A DNA stretch of 64,000 nucleotides from Rhabdonatronobacter sediminivivens (GCF_013415485.1 NZ_JACBXS010000019.1:1-64000); one strand, 5' to 3'. Counted from the stretch's first letter, positions 18,998 to 28,782 are shown. A program made the numbers and translations. The notes: generated from the letters alone by a model not told the origin.

Positions 18998-21397
18998 ATG
19001 ATGGACAACAGCGCCGATTCCACCCCCGACACCGGTGCCGTGGCGCAGAACGCGGCGGCGACGAAAACCCTCGCCGATTGGGCGATGCAGACGCTGCACA
19101 GCGGCCTGCCCACCTTCGAGGCCGCGCGCAAGATCGCCACGCGGCTGGGGGCGCATCGCCGCGCTGACATCTGCGAGGTGATGTTCTGGGCGCCGGAGCT
19201 GCAGGAGAACCGGGTGTCCGAAGGCGACATCTTCATCGAGGTGCTCGATATCGAGGGCGCGGAAGAGGTGGCGCTGTCACGGTCGCGCCAGACGCTGACC
19301 TTTCGGCGGACCCGCGTGCCGGTGGCGCGCATTGACGCCTGGTGCATGGCGGCGATCGACGGCATGCGCGCCGGCACGCGCGACAGCATCGGCAGCTTCT
19401 ACGCGCTGGTCTGGCGCGATGCCGAGAACCGCTGGCGCCGCATCCATGACCCGCTTTCGGCGTCGCTGCCCTTCGGCCCCTTCGCACCGGCCGAATATTA
19501 CGATGTGGCGGCGATGCAGGCGGCGCGGGCGGACAAGGCCTATTACGCCGCCCTGCCCGAGGGCGCGGTCCACAAGTTCGGCCCGCCCGGCAACATCCTG
19601 CAGATCCATGTCCCCACGGCCACCGCCAGCATGAGCCTTGCAGGGCTGACGCGCCATTTCGCCACGCTTGCCGAGAGGGTGCGCCAGGGCGCCGAGCCGG
19701 AACCGGCGGACCGCATCTTTCTGGGCTACGATGCGGTGCAGCTTCTGCCGGTGGAGCCGACGACCGTCTATGAAGCCGGCCCCGACTTCTGGACCGAGGT
19801 CGAGGACCGGGACGGGACGCTTGTGGTCGACATTCGCCGCCCGGACACCACCAACTGGGGCTATGACGTGGTGATCACCGGCATGTCGGCGGTCAACCCG
19901 TCGCTGCTGGAAACCGATCGCCCCGATGAACTGGTCGATCTGGCCGCCGTGCTGCACAACTTTCCGGGCGGGCCAAAGAAGCTGATCCTGGATGTGGTCT
20001 TCGGCCATAGCGACAATCAGGGGCTGCGGGGGTTGAGCCATCACTATTTCGCCGGTCCCAACATGTATGGCCAGAACCTGAACTACCGCAATCCGGTGGT
20101 CCGCGCGATCCTGCTGGAAATGCAGCGCCGCAAGGTGAATTTCGGCGCTGATGGTGTGCGCGTGGACGGCGCGCAGGATTTCAAATGGTGGGATGCCGAT
20201 GCCCAGATGCTGCGCCATGATGACGAGTATCTGCAGGAAATGGCCGATGTCGTGCAGGAGGTCGCGGGCCGCCAATACCGCCCCTGGTTCGTGTTTGAAG
20301 ACGGTCGCCCCTGGCCGGATGAGGATTGGGAGCTGAGTTCCGACTACCGCGCCGTGATCGAAAGCCAGCGCGATGATGACGTGTTCCAATGGGGGCCGCT
20401 GACCTTTGCCCATAACACGCCGTTTCTGTATACGTTCTGGCTGTCCAAGTTCTGGCGGATACAGGAGATTTTGCGCGTCGGCTCCAACTGGATCTCGGGC
20501 TGCGCCAACCATGACACGCTGCGCCGCGGCACCCAGATCAACCCGAAACTGAACATCAACACGCGGCTGGGCGACACCCGGATGGAGATCCTCGACAAGG
20601 CCTATGACCACCCGGCGGCACAGATGCTGACCTATGTGGCTTTCCCGGGCGTGCCGATGGATTTCCTCAATGCGATGGCGCGGGCCAGCTGGGGGTTCAT
20701 CCGCAATCAGGATGACCAATACGGCGTGAAGGTGGTGGCCGAGGAGGCGATCTCGCTCAACTGGCAGGTCGATGCCTATACCTATTCGGAACCCGGCAAT
20801 TTCCGCCGCATGAAGGAGCTGGGATTCGAGGATCGTGACACGCTGGGGCGGTTCTTCGTCATCCTGCCCGCGCTGGTCGAGGCCACGGATTACGACCTCG
20901 ATGTGATGGCCAAGCTTCTGAACGCCGTGGACCCGCCGCTGGACGGCCCCACACCCTATGACGCCGCGGCGCTCAAACGCGTGGCGCGCGCCTGGATGGA
21001 TGACATGCACGATTACTGCAATGTCGCCAACTATGTGGACAGGCTGGGCGACGCGCATACGGCCTACATGCTGAACCTGCGCGCATTCCGCGCCGCGCGG
21101 CCCTGGCTGCGCGACAATCACGGCCCGGGCGATGTGTTCGATTATCACACACCCACGGATGGCACGGTGGCATTCCGCTGTCTGCGCGATGGGCCCGAGG
21201 GCGAGCAGGTCTTCATGATCGCCCATCTGGAGGGCAAGCCGATCCTTGATATCGACCCCACGGCGCTGCCAATCCCGGGGCTTGAGGGCGGCGGCTGGAA
21301 TGTCGCGCTTCGCTCGCCGACCATCGGTCCGGATTACCTGGGCGGGCCCATCACATTGCATGACAGCATGGCGGTGCTTTTCACCCGCAGCCGATAG
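18998..21397 (+). CDS. GH13-type glycosidase, probable glucosylglycerol hydrolase
   Basis: A soluble 799-residue protein with alpha-amylase superfamily motifs. Region I is LDVVFGHSDN (residues about 330-339), region II GVRVDGAQDF with the nucleophile Asp (about 384-393), region III FEDGRPWPDE with the acid Glu (about 430-439), and region IV CANHDTLRRG (about 501-510). The long insertions, the SHHYFAGPNMYGQ segment and the lack of a starch-binding module resemble cyanobacterial glucosylglycerol hydrolase (GghA) more than amylases or trehalose synthases. It may recycle the osmolyte glucosylglycerol. The start is set by CCGGAGGG eight bases upstream; a second ATG follows immediately. The specific substrate is inferred. 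Confidence 0.72.
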   Translation: MMDNSADSTPDTGAVAQNAAATKTLADWAMQTLHSGLPTFEAARKIATRLGAHRRADICEVMFWAPELQENRVSEGDIFIEVLDIEGAEEVALSRSRQTLTFRRTRVPVARIDAWCMAAIDGMRAGTRDSIGSFYALVWRDAENRWRRIHDPLSASLPFGPFAPAEYYDVAAMQAARADKAYYAALPEGAVHKFGPPGNILQIHVPTATASMSLAGLTRHFATLAERVRQGAEPEPADRIFLGYDAVQLLPVEPTTVYEAGPDFWTEVEDRDGTLVVDIRRPDTTNWGYDVVITGMSAVNPSLLETDRPDELVDLAAVLHNFPGGPKKLILDVVFGHSDNQGLRGLSHHYFAGPNMYGQNLNYRNPVVRAILLEMQRRKVNFGADGVRVDGAQDFKWWDADAQMLRHDDEYLQEMADVVQEVAGRQYRPWFVFEDGRPWPDEDWELSSDYRAVIESQRDDDVFQWGPLTFAHNTPFLYTFWLSKFWRIQEILRVGSNWISGCANHDTLRRGTQINPKLNINTRLGDTRMEILDKAYDHPAAQMLTYVAFPGVPMDFLNAMARASWGFIRNQDDQYGVKVVAEEAISLNWQVDAYTYSEPGNFRRMKELGFEDRDTLGRFFVILPALVEATDYDLDVMAKLLNAVDPPLDGPTPYDAAALKRVARAWMDDMHDYCNVANYVDRLGDAHTAYMLNLRAFRAARPWLRDNHGPGDVFDYHTPTDGTVAFRCLRDGPEGEQVFMIAHLEGKPILDIDPTALPIPGLEGGGWNVALRSPTIGPDYLGGPITLHDSMAVLFTRSR

Positions 21398-21541
21398 GGG
21401 CGGGACCGGCGCATCATCGGGCTGTGCCCGGCGTCCGCGGTCTGGTTCGCTTGCGCGGCGGCACGATGGGCACGGCAATGGCGTCAGGGCCGCAGACTGC
21501 AGATCAACGCGATACGCCCAGTCTTCTATTTCAGCAGCCTG

Positions 21542-22942
21542 TTATACCGGGTTCGCCGGGTTGGGGCCGAGCGCGCGGGTGGTATCGGCCTCCAGCCGGG
21601 CGCGCGGCCAGTGCAGGGTGATCAGCGCGCCGCGGGTTTCAGGGGGCGTGTCCAGCAGGGCGTCCACCATATCCGGCGCGGCATCGGCATTCTGGAAGCT
21701 GAGCGTGGCGCCTGAGCGTTCCAGCAGGGTCTTGGCGATGAACAGCCCCAGCCCCATGCCGTCATACCCCGGGCGCGGGTCGGGGGTGCGCGCTCCGCGG
21801 CGACGGCGCACGAAGGGCTCGCCGATCCGGGGGATCAGCTGCGGATCGAACCCGTTGCCATCATCCAGGATGAACAGGCGGATGTCCTGATCGCTCCAGC
21901 TGCCCACCACCCAGACGCGGCTGGCGGCGAAATCCACCGCGTTCTGGATCAGATTGCGCAGCCCGTGGATGACCTCGGGGCGGCGATGGATTACCGGCTG
22001 GCGGGGATCGCTTCCGGGTGCGGGGGTCAGGTGGAACTGGATCGCGCGGCCACGCTCGGCATGGGGTTCAGCGGCCTCTCGCAGGACTGCCTCAAGCGGC
22101 GCCTGGTGCAATTGCTGGTCATCCTTGCCCGCCCGGCCCATGGAGCGCAGGATATCGCGGCAGCGGTCGGCCTGATCGCGGATCAGGCACGCATCCTCGT
22201 GCAGGTCCGGCCGGTCCTGCAGTTCCGCGGCCAGCTCGCTGCTGACCAGCTTGATGGTGGCCAGCGGTGTGCCCAGTTCATGCGCGGCGGCGGCCACCAC
22301 CCCGCCCAGATCGGTCAGCTTCTGCTCGCGCGCCAGGGCCATCTGCGCGGCCAGCAGCGCATCGCCCATGGTGTCGATTTCCTGCGCGACCTGCCGCGCA
22401 TAGAAGGCCAGGAACACCACACCCGTCACAATCGCCAGCCAGAAGCCGAAGGCAAAGAGCGGCGGCACCGTCAGGATGGAGCCATCGGCAAAGCGCAGCG
22501 GCTCCTGCGCCAGCGCCAGCAGCGTGACCAACCCCACCGCCATAGCGCCTAGGAACACCGTGCGCCGCGGCGGCAGCACCGAGGCCGAGATCGTCACCGG
22601 CGCCAGCATCAGCAGCGCAAAGGGATTGTTCAGACCGCCGGTCAGATACAGCAGCACCGCCAGCTGCGCGATATCGAAGAGCAGCGTCAGCATGGCCTCG
22701 GTTTCGGACAGCCGCTTGTTTTCCGGAAACAGGAGCGCGGCCAGCAGGTTGGACAGCACCGACACGCCAACCACCAGATAACACAGCCCGATGTTGAAGT
22801 TCAGCCCGACATACCGGTCGGCCACGGTCAGCGCGACCAGTTGCCCCAGAACCGCCATCCAGCGCAGCATGGTGAGCGTGCGCAGACGCACCCACTGGCC
22901 CCGGTTTTCGCGGCTGGAGGGGCCAAGGCGGGGCCGGGTCAT
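21542..22942 (-). CDS. regB: Redox-sensing histidine kinase RegB (PrrB)
   Basis: A 466-residue sensor kinase with about six hydrophobic spans in the first 185 residues. The quinone-binding motif GGLNNPF is at 102-108. The H-box AAAAHELGTPLATIKL carries the phospho-accepting His221, and the redox-active Cys261 lies in DRCRDILRSMGRAGKDD. ATP-binding N and G boxes (NLIQNAV, DDGNGFD, GMGLGLF) follow. RegB senses the quinone pool and phosphorylates RegA, which controls photosynthesis, carbon and nitrogen fixation and respiration in purple bacteria. It is divergent from senC and convergent with the GH13-like gene. Confidence 0.97.
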   Translation of the reverse strand: MTRPRLGPSSRENRGQWVRLRTLTMLRWMAVLGQLVALTVADRYVGLNFNIGLCYLVVGVSVLSNLLAALLFPENKRLSETEAMLTLLFDIAQLAVLLYLTGGLNNPFALLMLAPVTISASVLPPRRTVFLGAMAVGLVTLLALAQEPLRFADGSILTVPPLFAFGFWLAIVTGVVFLAFYARQVAQEIDTMGDALLAAQMALAREQKLTDLGGVVAAAAHELGTPLATIKLVSSELAAELQDRPDLHEDACLIRDQADRCRDILRSMGRAGKDDQQLHQAPLEAVLREAAEPHAERGRAIQFHLTPAPGSDPRQPVIHRRPEVIHGLRNLIQNAVDFAASRVWVVGSWSDQDIRLFILDDGNGFDPQLIPRIGEPFVRRRRGARTPDPRPGYDGMGLGLFIAKTLLERSGATLSFQNADAAPDMVDALLDTPPETRGALITLHWPRARLEADTTRALGPNPANPV

Positions 22943-23038
22943 GCAGGTTGGGTCCTGTTGTCACATGCTGTTGAGCAGTGATTGTAATGCCCGCACGGCT
23001 GGGGCATCAAGGGGCCGATCCTTTCAGGGAATACAAAC

Positions 23039-23662
23039 ATGCTCCGCATCTATTCCATCATCGCCGCCGGTCTGGTGGCCGCATTGCTTGGCGGGCTGGG
23101 CTACATGATGCTGCGCGGCCCGGCCGATTCGGGGTTTGCGCAATGCCGCTCCTCGCAGATTGCCGGCGGATCGGGCGCCATCGGCGGGCCATTCGAGTTG
23201 GTGGACCACACCGGCAGCACCGTCACCGACGACACGCTGCTGACCCGGCCCACGCTGATCTACTTCGGCTATGCCTTCTGCCCCGATGTCTGCCCGCTGG
23301 ATGCCAATCGCAACGCGCTGGCCACGGATATCCTGCAGGACAGGGGCTATGACATGCAGCCGGTCTTCATTTCCGTTGACCCGCGCCGCGACACGCCAGA
23401 GGTGCTGGCCGATTTTGTCAGCTTCATGCACCCCGAGATGGTGGGCCTGACCGGCACCGAGGCGCAGATCCGCGAGGCCGCCCGCGCCTATCGGGCCTAT
23501 TATGCCATCCATGACCAGGATGACGATGAATTCTATCTGATCGACCATTCGACCTTCAGCTACCTGCTGCTGCCCGGACACGGCTTTGTCGAAGTGTTCC
23601 GCCGTGACCTGACCCCCGAGGACCTGGCCGAACAGGTGGCCTGCTTCATCGACGCGGCCTGA
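23039..23662 (+). CDS. senC: SCO1/SenC family copper chaperone (PrrC)
   Basis: A 207-residue thioredoxin-like protein anchored by one N-terminal span (residues about 5-25). The copper/redox motif FCPDVCP is near residues 80-86, with the conserved His in LIDHSTFSYL near 161-170. SenC/PrrC proteins deliver copper to cytochrome c oxidase and modulate signalling through RegB/RegA. The gene lies between divergent regB and co-directional regA, the standard order in Rhodobacter. The regB-senC gap of about 96 bases should hold both promoters. Confidence 0.95.
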   Translation: MLRIYSIIAAGLVAALLGGLGYMMLRGPADSGFAQCRSSQIAGGSGAIGGPFELVDHTGSTVTDDTLLTRPTLIYFGYAFCPDVCPLDANRNALATDILQDRGYDMQPVFISVDPRRDTPEVLADFVSFMHPEMVGLTGTEAQIREAARAYRAYYAIHDQDDDEFYLIDHSTFSYLLLPGHGFVEVFRRDLTPEDLAEQVACFIDAA

Positions 23663-23782
23663 TCTGACATGGAAGCGTCCGGGCACCCGTCCGGACCCGC
23701 GCCCGGCGCGGCGTTCTCGTTTGACCCGGTGGCCCGTCCGGCCTACATATCAGTAATGATGAATGGAATGGAACGTCAGGTC

Positions 23783-24337
23783 ATGGACCAAACCGCGCAG
23801 CCGGATATCGGGGCCGACCCATCGCTTCTGCTGGTCGATGATGACGAGATCTTTCTGCGCCGTCTGGCGCGCGCGATGGAAAAACGTGGCTTCAGCGTTG
23901 AAAGCGCCTCCAGCGTTGCCGCCGGAAAAGCCATGGCGATGGCGCGGCCGCCCGCCTATGCGGTGATCGACCTGCGGCTGGAGGATGGCAACGGGCTGGA
24001 CGTGGTCGAACTGCTGCGCGAGGCCCGCCCGGACAGCCGCATCGTGGTGCTCACCGGGTATGGCGCCATTGCCACGGCGGTGGCTGCGGTGAAGATCGGT
24101 GCCACCGATTACCTGTCCAAGCCCGCCGATGCCGATGATGTTGTCCGCGCGCTCCTCTCCAGCGGCGAAGCCCTGCCCGAGCCCCCGGAGAACCCCATGT
24201 CCGCCGACCGCGTGCGCTGGGAGCACATCCAGCGGGTCTATGAGCAATGCGACCGCAATGTCTCGGAAACCGCGCGGCGGCTGAGCATGCATCGCCGCAC
24301 CCTGCAGCGCATTCTGGCCAAGCGCAGCCCGCGCTGA
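23783..24337 (+). CDS. regA: Redox response regulator RegA (PrrA)
   Basis: A 184-residue response regulator. The receiver domain has DDDE near residue 19-22, phospho-acceptor Asp63 in VIDLRLEDGNG, the conserved Thr in LTGYGA and Lys in LSKPAD. A Fis-type helix-turn-helix ends the protein (NVSETARRLSMHRRTLQRIL). The start at 23783 gives exactly the usual RegA length and is preceded by CAGG; the frame is open further upstream. RegA is among the most conserved regulators of alphaproteobacteria, and the C-terminal half here is nearly identical to the known ones. Confidence 0.96.
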   Translation: MDQTAQPDIGADPSLLLVDDDEIFLRRLARAMEKRGFSVESASSVAAGKAMAMARPPAYAVIDLRLEDGNGLDVVELLREARPDSRIVVLTGYGAIATAVAAVKIGATDYLSKPADADDVVRALLSSGEALPEPPENPMSADRVRWEHIQRVYEQCDRNVSETARRLSMHRRTLQRILAKRSPR

Positions 24338-24389
24338 GAGGCCATACGCAGGGTCGGCGCCTCGGGGATGGACGCCTGGGGATGGACAC

Positions 24390-26363
24390 TCAGGCCCGCG
24401 CGTCAAAATCCAGCAGCAGATTCAGGAACCCGGCGCCGCAATCGTCCAGCACGCCGGGATTCAGATCCGCGATGTCATGCAGATGCGCCCGTGCGCCCGG
24501 TCCGGTGGGCAGGATCGCGCGCCCCTGCGGGATCGGGGCAAAGCGCAAGGGGGGGCCGTGCTGCGGCACCAGCCGGGGATGGGTGGCAATATGGTCACGC
24601 AATATCCCCAGCATCGAGGTGCTGTCCCCGAACACCTGCTGTTCGGTCCCCGGCCCGGCAAACCCTCCGGCGCCCGAAGCGCGGAAATTGTTGGTGCACA
24701 GGATGACCTCATCATCCTCCAGCAGCGGCTTGCCGTTCAGCCGCACACGCAGGACGCGGCTGGCATCGGCGTTTTCCCCCGCCCGGCCAGGCAGGAAGCG
24801 CGCAGGCTGTGCCAGGTCCAGCACATAGTCCAGCCCATAGAGGATATCGAACTGATAGGGCGCCGCGTCCGGTTCGGTCAGGACCCGCGGCGCGCCTCCG
24901 GGCACAACCTGGCTGAAGACCGAAGCGCTGCGTTCCAGCCACAGCCGCACCTGCGCCCCGGTCAGCCGCAGCGCCGCCACCATGTTGGGATAGGCATAAA
25001 GGTCCGAGACATGGCGCAGCGCCAGCGGCCCCGGCGCGATATCGGTGTAATGCTGCGCGCCGCTGCGCCCCCCGGCCTTGAAGGGTGCCACGGCGGCGAT
25101 GACCGGCAGGTGCCCATGCTCGGTGCCACGCAAGCGTTCGGTGATATAGGCGCATTGGGCATCGGCCACCACCGCGGTTGCAGCCGACCGGCCCAGCAGG
25201 GCGAAATAGCTGTGCAGCGGCGCGGCGGCCTGCCCGATGGGCTTGCGGATGGCCGCCAAGGTGTCCTGATGCGTCTGCGCGACTATCCGGCGCACGCCGG
25301 GGCTGCGGGGCCGCGGCGGGGTGAAGCCGGGGACGGGATCGGTCAGGGCAGGCGCGCGCGGGCCGGCAGGCTTGCTGGCCAGCGCGCGCAATTCCGAGCG
25401 GCTGCCCATGATGGTCCAGCTGCGCCCCTCGCGGCGCAGCAGCAGGTCGATGACCCCCAGATGCGAGCCCCAGAACCCCGCCATCACCGCGGGCTTTCCG
25501 CAGATGGTCCCGGCGGCAGGGTCGACCTCGGGGCTGGGGGCAAAGGCGGGTCCGGGGAATTCCAGATGGCTGTGCCCCGCCAGGACCACATCGATCCCGT
25601 CCAGCCGGGCCAGGGGCAGAATGGCGTTTTCCATTCCGTCACTGTGCCGTGCCGCGCCAATACCCGAATGGGCCAGTGCAATGACGATATCGGCCCCGGC
25701 CTCGCGCATCTCGGGGATCCAGGCACGGGCGGTTTCGACAATGTCACGCGACCAGACGCGGCCATCCAGGGCGCTGTGTTCCCAGTTCACCACCTGCGGC
25801 GGCGCCAGCCCGATGACCCCCACCCGCAGCGGATGCGGCTGGCCCTGCATGTCGCACACGACACGGTCCAGCAGCGCATAGGGCCGTGTCAGCGACCTGT
25901 CACCGCGGGCCGTCGCCCCGCGCTTGCGCAGCAGGTTCGCCGCCAGAACCGGGCAATCGGCCCGCGCGATGGCCTTCATCAGGAAGCTCAGGCCATAGTT
26001 GAATTCATGGTTGCCCAGGGTGATCGCATCGAACCCCAGCGCATTCATGGCCGCCATCACCGGGTGCAGGTCCCCTTCGCGCAGGCCGCGCTCATAGGCG
26101 ACGAAATCCCCCACCGGGGTGCCTTGCAGGAAATCGCCATTGTCGAACAGCAGCGTGTTGGGCGTTTCGTTCCGGGCCTGATCCACCAGCCTGGACAATG
26201 GCAACAGGCCCAGATCATGGCGCGGGCGGTCGGCATAGTAATCATAGGGCGCCAGATGGACATGCAGGTCCGTGGTCTCCATGATCCGCAGACAGGCCAT
26301 GTCAGCGGACATCTGGGCCGAGGCAAATGGCACGGACTGTTGCAACGCACTTCCTATACGCAT
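24390..26363 (-). CDS. cpdB: 2',3'-cyclic-nucleotide 2'-phosphodiesterase / 3'-nucleotidase (CpdB)
   Basis: About 657 residues. The N-terminal metallophosphoesterase domain has TDLHVHL (residues about 31-37), DNGDFLQGTP (about 73-82), LGNHEFNYG (about 115-123) and AGHSHLEFPG. The C-terminal 5'-nucleotidase domain ends with the nucleobase-stacking FASSGAGGF-type region, here NNFRASGAGGF. CpdB degrades 2',3'-cyclic nucleotides and 3'-nucleotides from RNA breakdown. It is normally periplasmic, but the N-terminus here has no convincing signal peptide, so its location is uncertain. The ATG at 26363 has GAGAAG upstream; a second candidate is 26312. It is divergent from nudC. Confidence 0.9.
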   Translation of the reverse strand: MRIGSALQQSVPFASAQMSADMACLRIMETTDLHVHLAPYDYYADRPRHDLGLLPLSRLVDQARNETPNTLLFDNGDFLQGTPVGDFVAYERGLREGDLHPVMAAMNALGFDAITLGNHEFNYGLSFLMKAIARADCPVLAANLLRKRGATARGDRSLTRPYALLDRVVCDMQGQPHPLRVGVIGLAPPQVVNWEHSALDGRVWSRDIVETARAWIPEMREAGADIVIALAHSGIGAARHSDGMENAILPLARLDGIDVVLAGHSHLEFPGPAFAPSPEVDPAAGTICGKPAVMAGFWGSHLGVIDLLLRREGRSWTIMGSRSELRALASKPAGPRAPALTDPVPGFTPPRPRSPGVRRIVAQTHQDTLAAIRKPIGQAAAPLHSYFALLGRSAATAVVADAQCAYITERLRGTEHGHLPVIAAVAPFKAGGRSGAQHYTDIAPGPLALRHVSDLYAYPNMVAALRLTGAQVRLWLERSASVFSQVVPGGAPRVLTEPDAAPYQFDILYGLDYVLDLAQPARFLPGRAGENADASRVLRVRLNGKPLLEDDEVILCTNNFRASGAGGFAGPGTEQQVFGDSTSMLGILRDHIATHPRLVPQHGPPLRFAPIPQGRAILPTGPGARAHLHDIADLNPGVLDDCGAGFLNLLLDFDARA

Positions 26364-26590
26364 CAATTCTTCTCAGCACATCCATGGCATTCTGCCCACG
26401 GATCCCGGACCTCGCCACTCTGTCCGGTCGAACTTGTCATTGCCCAGACAAGATGGCAATTCCGTGAATGGGATTCGGCATGGACGTGGCCTTTTCACCT
26501 TAGGGTTGTGCGCTTGCCGCTGAAATGTCAAGCCGTTGGACCGTTTGCAGACCGCACCTGTCCGGACACATCATACACGGGGGCTTGCCA

Positions 26591-27556
26591 ATGACAGCTG
26601 CGCATACGGCCGCATTCACCGAGGATGGAGGCCCGCGCCGGGCCGAATTGCGCACCGACAGCGCGCAACTGCGCGCCCTGTCGGCGCATCCGCAAGCGCA
26701 AATCCTGCCCATGTGGCGGGGCAAGCCCTTGCTGGTGGGCGGGGCGCGGCTGGGCTGGGTGGGGCGCGCGGCATCGGTGCTGCGCCATGCCGCGCCGGGG
26801 CAGCTGTTCCTGGGCACTGACCCGGTGCCGCGCTTCGCGGCCGATGTCTCGCGCTGGGAGCCTCCGGCCCTGGACCGCGCGGCGCTGGCCATGTTCAACG
26901 ACATGAGCGAGCAGCATTTTCCCGGCCTGCCCGCCGATCATCTGTTCTGTGACCTGCGCGCCCGGATGACGGACTTGCCCCCGCCCGAGGCCACCCTGGC
27001 CGCCACCGCCCGCGCATTGTTCAACTGGCACCGCACCCATGGGTTCTGCGCCGCCTGTGGCGCGGCATCCGAAATGACCATGGGCGGGTGGCAACGGGAT
27101 TGCCCGGCCTGCGGGGCGCGGCATTTTCCGCGCACGGACCCGGTCGTGATCATGCTGGTGCTGCGCGGGAACCGGTTTTTGCTGGGCCGCTCGCCCGGCT
27201 GGCCCGAGGGGATGTATTCCGCGCTGGCGGGTTTTGTCGAACCGGGCGAGACCATCGAGGCCGCCGTGCGGCGCGAGGTGGCCGAGGAAACGGGCATCAC
27301 GGTGGGGGCGGTACGTTACCTGTCCTCGCAGCCCTGGCCGTTTCCGTCCTCGCTGATGATCGGCTGCGTGGCCGAGGCGCTGGACGCCCGGATCACCCTG
27401 GATGCCGAGCTTGATGATGCGCTCTGGGTCAGCCGCGAGGAGATGGTCGAGGCCTTTGCCGGGGTGCATCCGACGATCCGCGCCGCCCGGCCCGGCTCCA
27501 TCGCGCGGCAGATGATCGGGGAATGGCTGTCGGGGCGGGTGACGGCGGCTTTCTGA
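26591..27556 (+). CDS. nudC: NAD(H) pyrophosphatase NudC
   Basis: A 321-residue Nudix hydrolase that splits NADH to NMNH and AMP, and in some bacteria removes NAD caps from RNA. It has a divergent N-terminal domain, a four-cysteine zinc ribbon (FCAACG ... DCPACG, residues about 153-178) and the Nudix box GFVEPGETIEAAVRREVAEE followed by TG (about 216-237). The NudC-specific SQPWPFPSSLM follows. The ATG at 26591 is preceded by a GGGGG-type ribosome site. A compound hairpin separates its end from the convergent deacetylase-family gene. Confidence 0.95.
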   Translation: MTAAHTAAFTEDGGPRRAELRTDSAQLRALSAHPQAQILPMWRGKPLLVGGARLGWVGRAASVLRHAAPGQLFLGTDPVPRFAADVSRWEPPALDRAALAMFNDMSEQHFPGLPADHLFCDLRARMTDLPPPEATLAATARALFNWHRTHGFCAACGAASEMTMGGWQRDCPACGARHFPRTDPVVIMLVLRGNRFLLGRSPGWPEGMYSALAGFVEPGETIEAAVRREVAEETGITVGAVRYLSSQPWPFPSSLMIGCVAEALDARITLDAELDDALWVSREEMVEAFAGVHPTIRAARPGSIARQMIGEWLSGRVTAAF

Positions 27557-27588
27557 GCCTGGCGCCGCCACCTGCGGCGGGCCGGTCC

Positions 27589-27639
27589 AGCGCCCCCGAG
27601 CCGCACCCACCCACCCACCCTGTGCGCCTCGGGGGCGCT
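27589..27639. repeat. Hairpin repeat with G-quadruplex-type loop, copy 2
   Basis: Seventeen-base arms (27589-27605 and 27623-27639) begin AGCGCCCCCGAG and end AGCGCC-complementary, with a single C.C mismatch at arm position 13. The loop is four CCC triplets separated by A, so the minus strand carries the G-quadruplex motif. It lies between the convergent ends of nudC and the deacetylase-family gene. The arms match copies 3 and 4. Confidence 0.88.
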
Positions 27640-27659
27640 CTGCTGCGCAAGCGCAGCAG
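27640..27659. terminator. Second hairpin beside repeat copy 2
   Basis: A perfect nine-base-pair stem, CTGCTGCGC/GCGCAGCAG, with an AA loop directly abutting repeat copy 2. Together they form a compound structure between two convergent genes. There is no T-tract on either side, so termination is inferred from position. Confidence 0.5.
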
Positions 27660-27669
27660 GGGTGGGGTG

Positions 27670-28782
27670 TCAACGTTGGGCGAGGGTGTTCAGGCGGTCG
27701 CGGATGTCTTGCCGCAACGGGCCGGGGCGCGGTGGGTCGGCAAGGGTGGTGAACCAGCTTTCGGGCGGGGTTTTCCCCGCGCGCGCGCCGGGCCAGCGCA
27801 GGGTCCGCAGCACAGCCTCGGCCTGGGGGGGGAGCCGGTCGGGGATTTCCTGCCCGCTGAGCGCCCCCCAGACCCCGGTCCAGCAGCGCGCCACGGACCA
27901 GGGGTTATACCCGCCCCCGCCCAGCACGATCAGCCGCGGCGCCAGGTCGCGCAGGGCCAGGGCCACCCGGCGGTGGGCGTTGTTGGACAGCGCCAGCCGT
28001 GACAACGGGTCCTCGGTCACGGCATCGGCGCCGCATTGCAGGACGATGGCATCGGGGCAGTGTTCGGCCGTGCGCGGCAGGATCAGCCGGTCCAGCACGG
28101 CCTCCATCTCGGTATCGTTGAAGCCGCGCGGCACCGGCAGGTTGAAGCCCGCGCCGCCCGCGCGGTCCTCCAGCGCGCCGGTAAAGGGCCAGCGGCGCTC
28201 TTCATGGACCGAGATCATGCGCACCGCCGGATCCCCGGCAAAGGCATGTTCCACCCCGTCGCAATGATGCGCGTCAATATCCACATAGACCAGCCGCTCC
28301 AGGCCCTGCCGCCGCAGCGCCAGCAGGCACAGCACCGGATCATTGATGTAGCAGAACCCGTTTGCCCGGTCCGGAAAGGCATGATGCGTGCCGCCGCCGG
28401 GGACATGGACCACGCCGCCATGGGCCACCAGTTCGGCGGCCAGCATCACCCCGCCTGCCGATGTGGCGGGGCGGCGGAATATCTGCGCAAAGACCGGGTT
28501 GGCGGTGGTGCCCAGCGCGTGGCGCGTGCGCGTTTCGGCATCCACGGCGCCCTCGGCCTCGGCCCGTTGCAGGGCGGCGATGTAGCGGGGCGTGTGCCAC
28601 AGCTCCAGCGCCACCGGTTTGGCGCGCGGGCTGTTGATGTAGGTGTCAGGCCCCAGCCAGCCCAGCGCGCGGCCCAGGTCCATAACCGTGGGCACCCGCG
28701 GGATCCGCAACGGATGCCAGGGGCCATAGCTGGACCCGCGATACACCTCGGACCCGATGAAACGGGGGATGGGCTGTTGCAT
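27670..28782 (-). CDS. Histone deacetylase / acetoin utilisation (AcuC-type) family protein
   Basis: A 370-residue zinc-dependent amidohydrolase of the arginase-deacetylase fold. Active-site elements are GGGTHHAFPD with paired His (residues about 133-142), the zinc ligands in DIDAHHCDG (about 168-176), the third ligand Asp in GADAVTEDPL (about 250-259) and the catalytic Tyr in GGGGYNPW (about 291-298). Bacterial members deacetylate proteins, polyamines or unknown amides. The start at 28782 (MQQPIPRF) gives the usual N-terminus; the longer open frame runs over the divergent MoxR-like gene. The true substrate cannot be read from sequence. Confidence 0.88.
   Translation of the reverse strand: MQQPIPRFIGSEVYRGSSYGPWHPLRIPRVPTVMDLGRALGWLGPDTYINSPRAKPVALELWHTPRYIAALQRAEAEGAVDAETRTRHALGTTANPVFAQIFRRPATSAGGVMLAAELVAHGGVVHVPGGGTHHAFPDRANGFCYINDPVLCLLALRRQGLERLVYVDIDAHHCDGVEHAFAGDPAVRMISVHEERRWPFTGALEDRAGGAGFNLPVPRGFNDTEMEAVLDRLILPRTAEHCPDAIVLQCGADAVTEDPLSRLALSNNAHRRVALALRDLAPRLIVLGGGGYNPWSVARCWTGVWGALSGQEIPDRLPPQAEAVLRTLRWPGARAGKTPPESWFTTLADPPRPGPLRQDIRDRLNTLAQR

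Noticed and set aside
27589..27659. Possible CRISPR or tandem repeat from the CCCA units
   Set aside because: The repeated triplets are within one hairpin loop and there are no spacers or cas genes.
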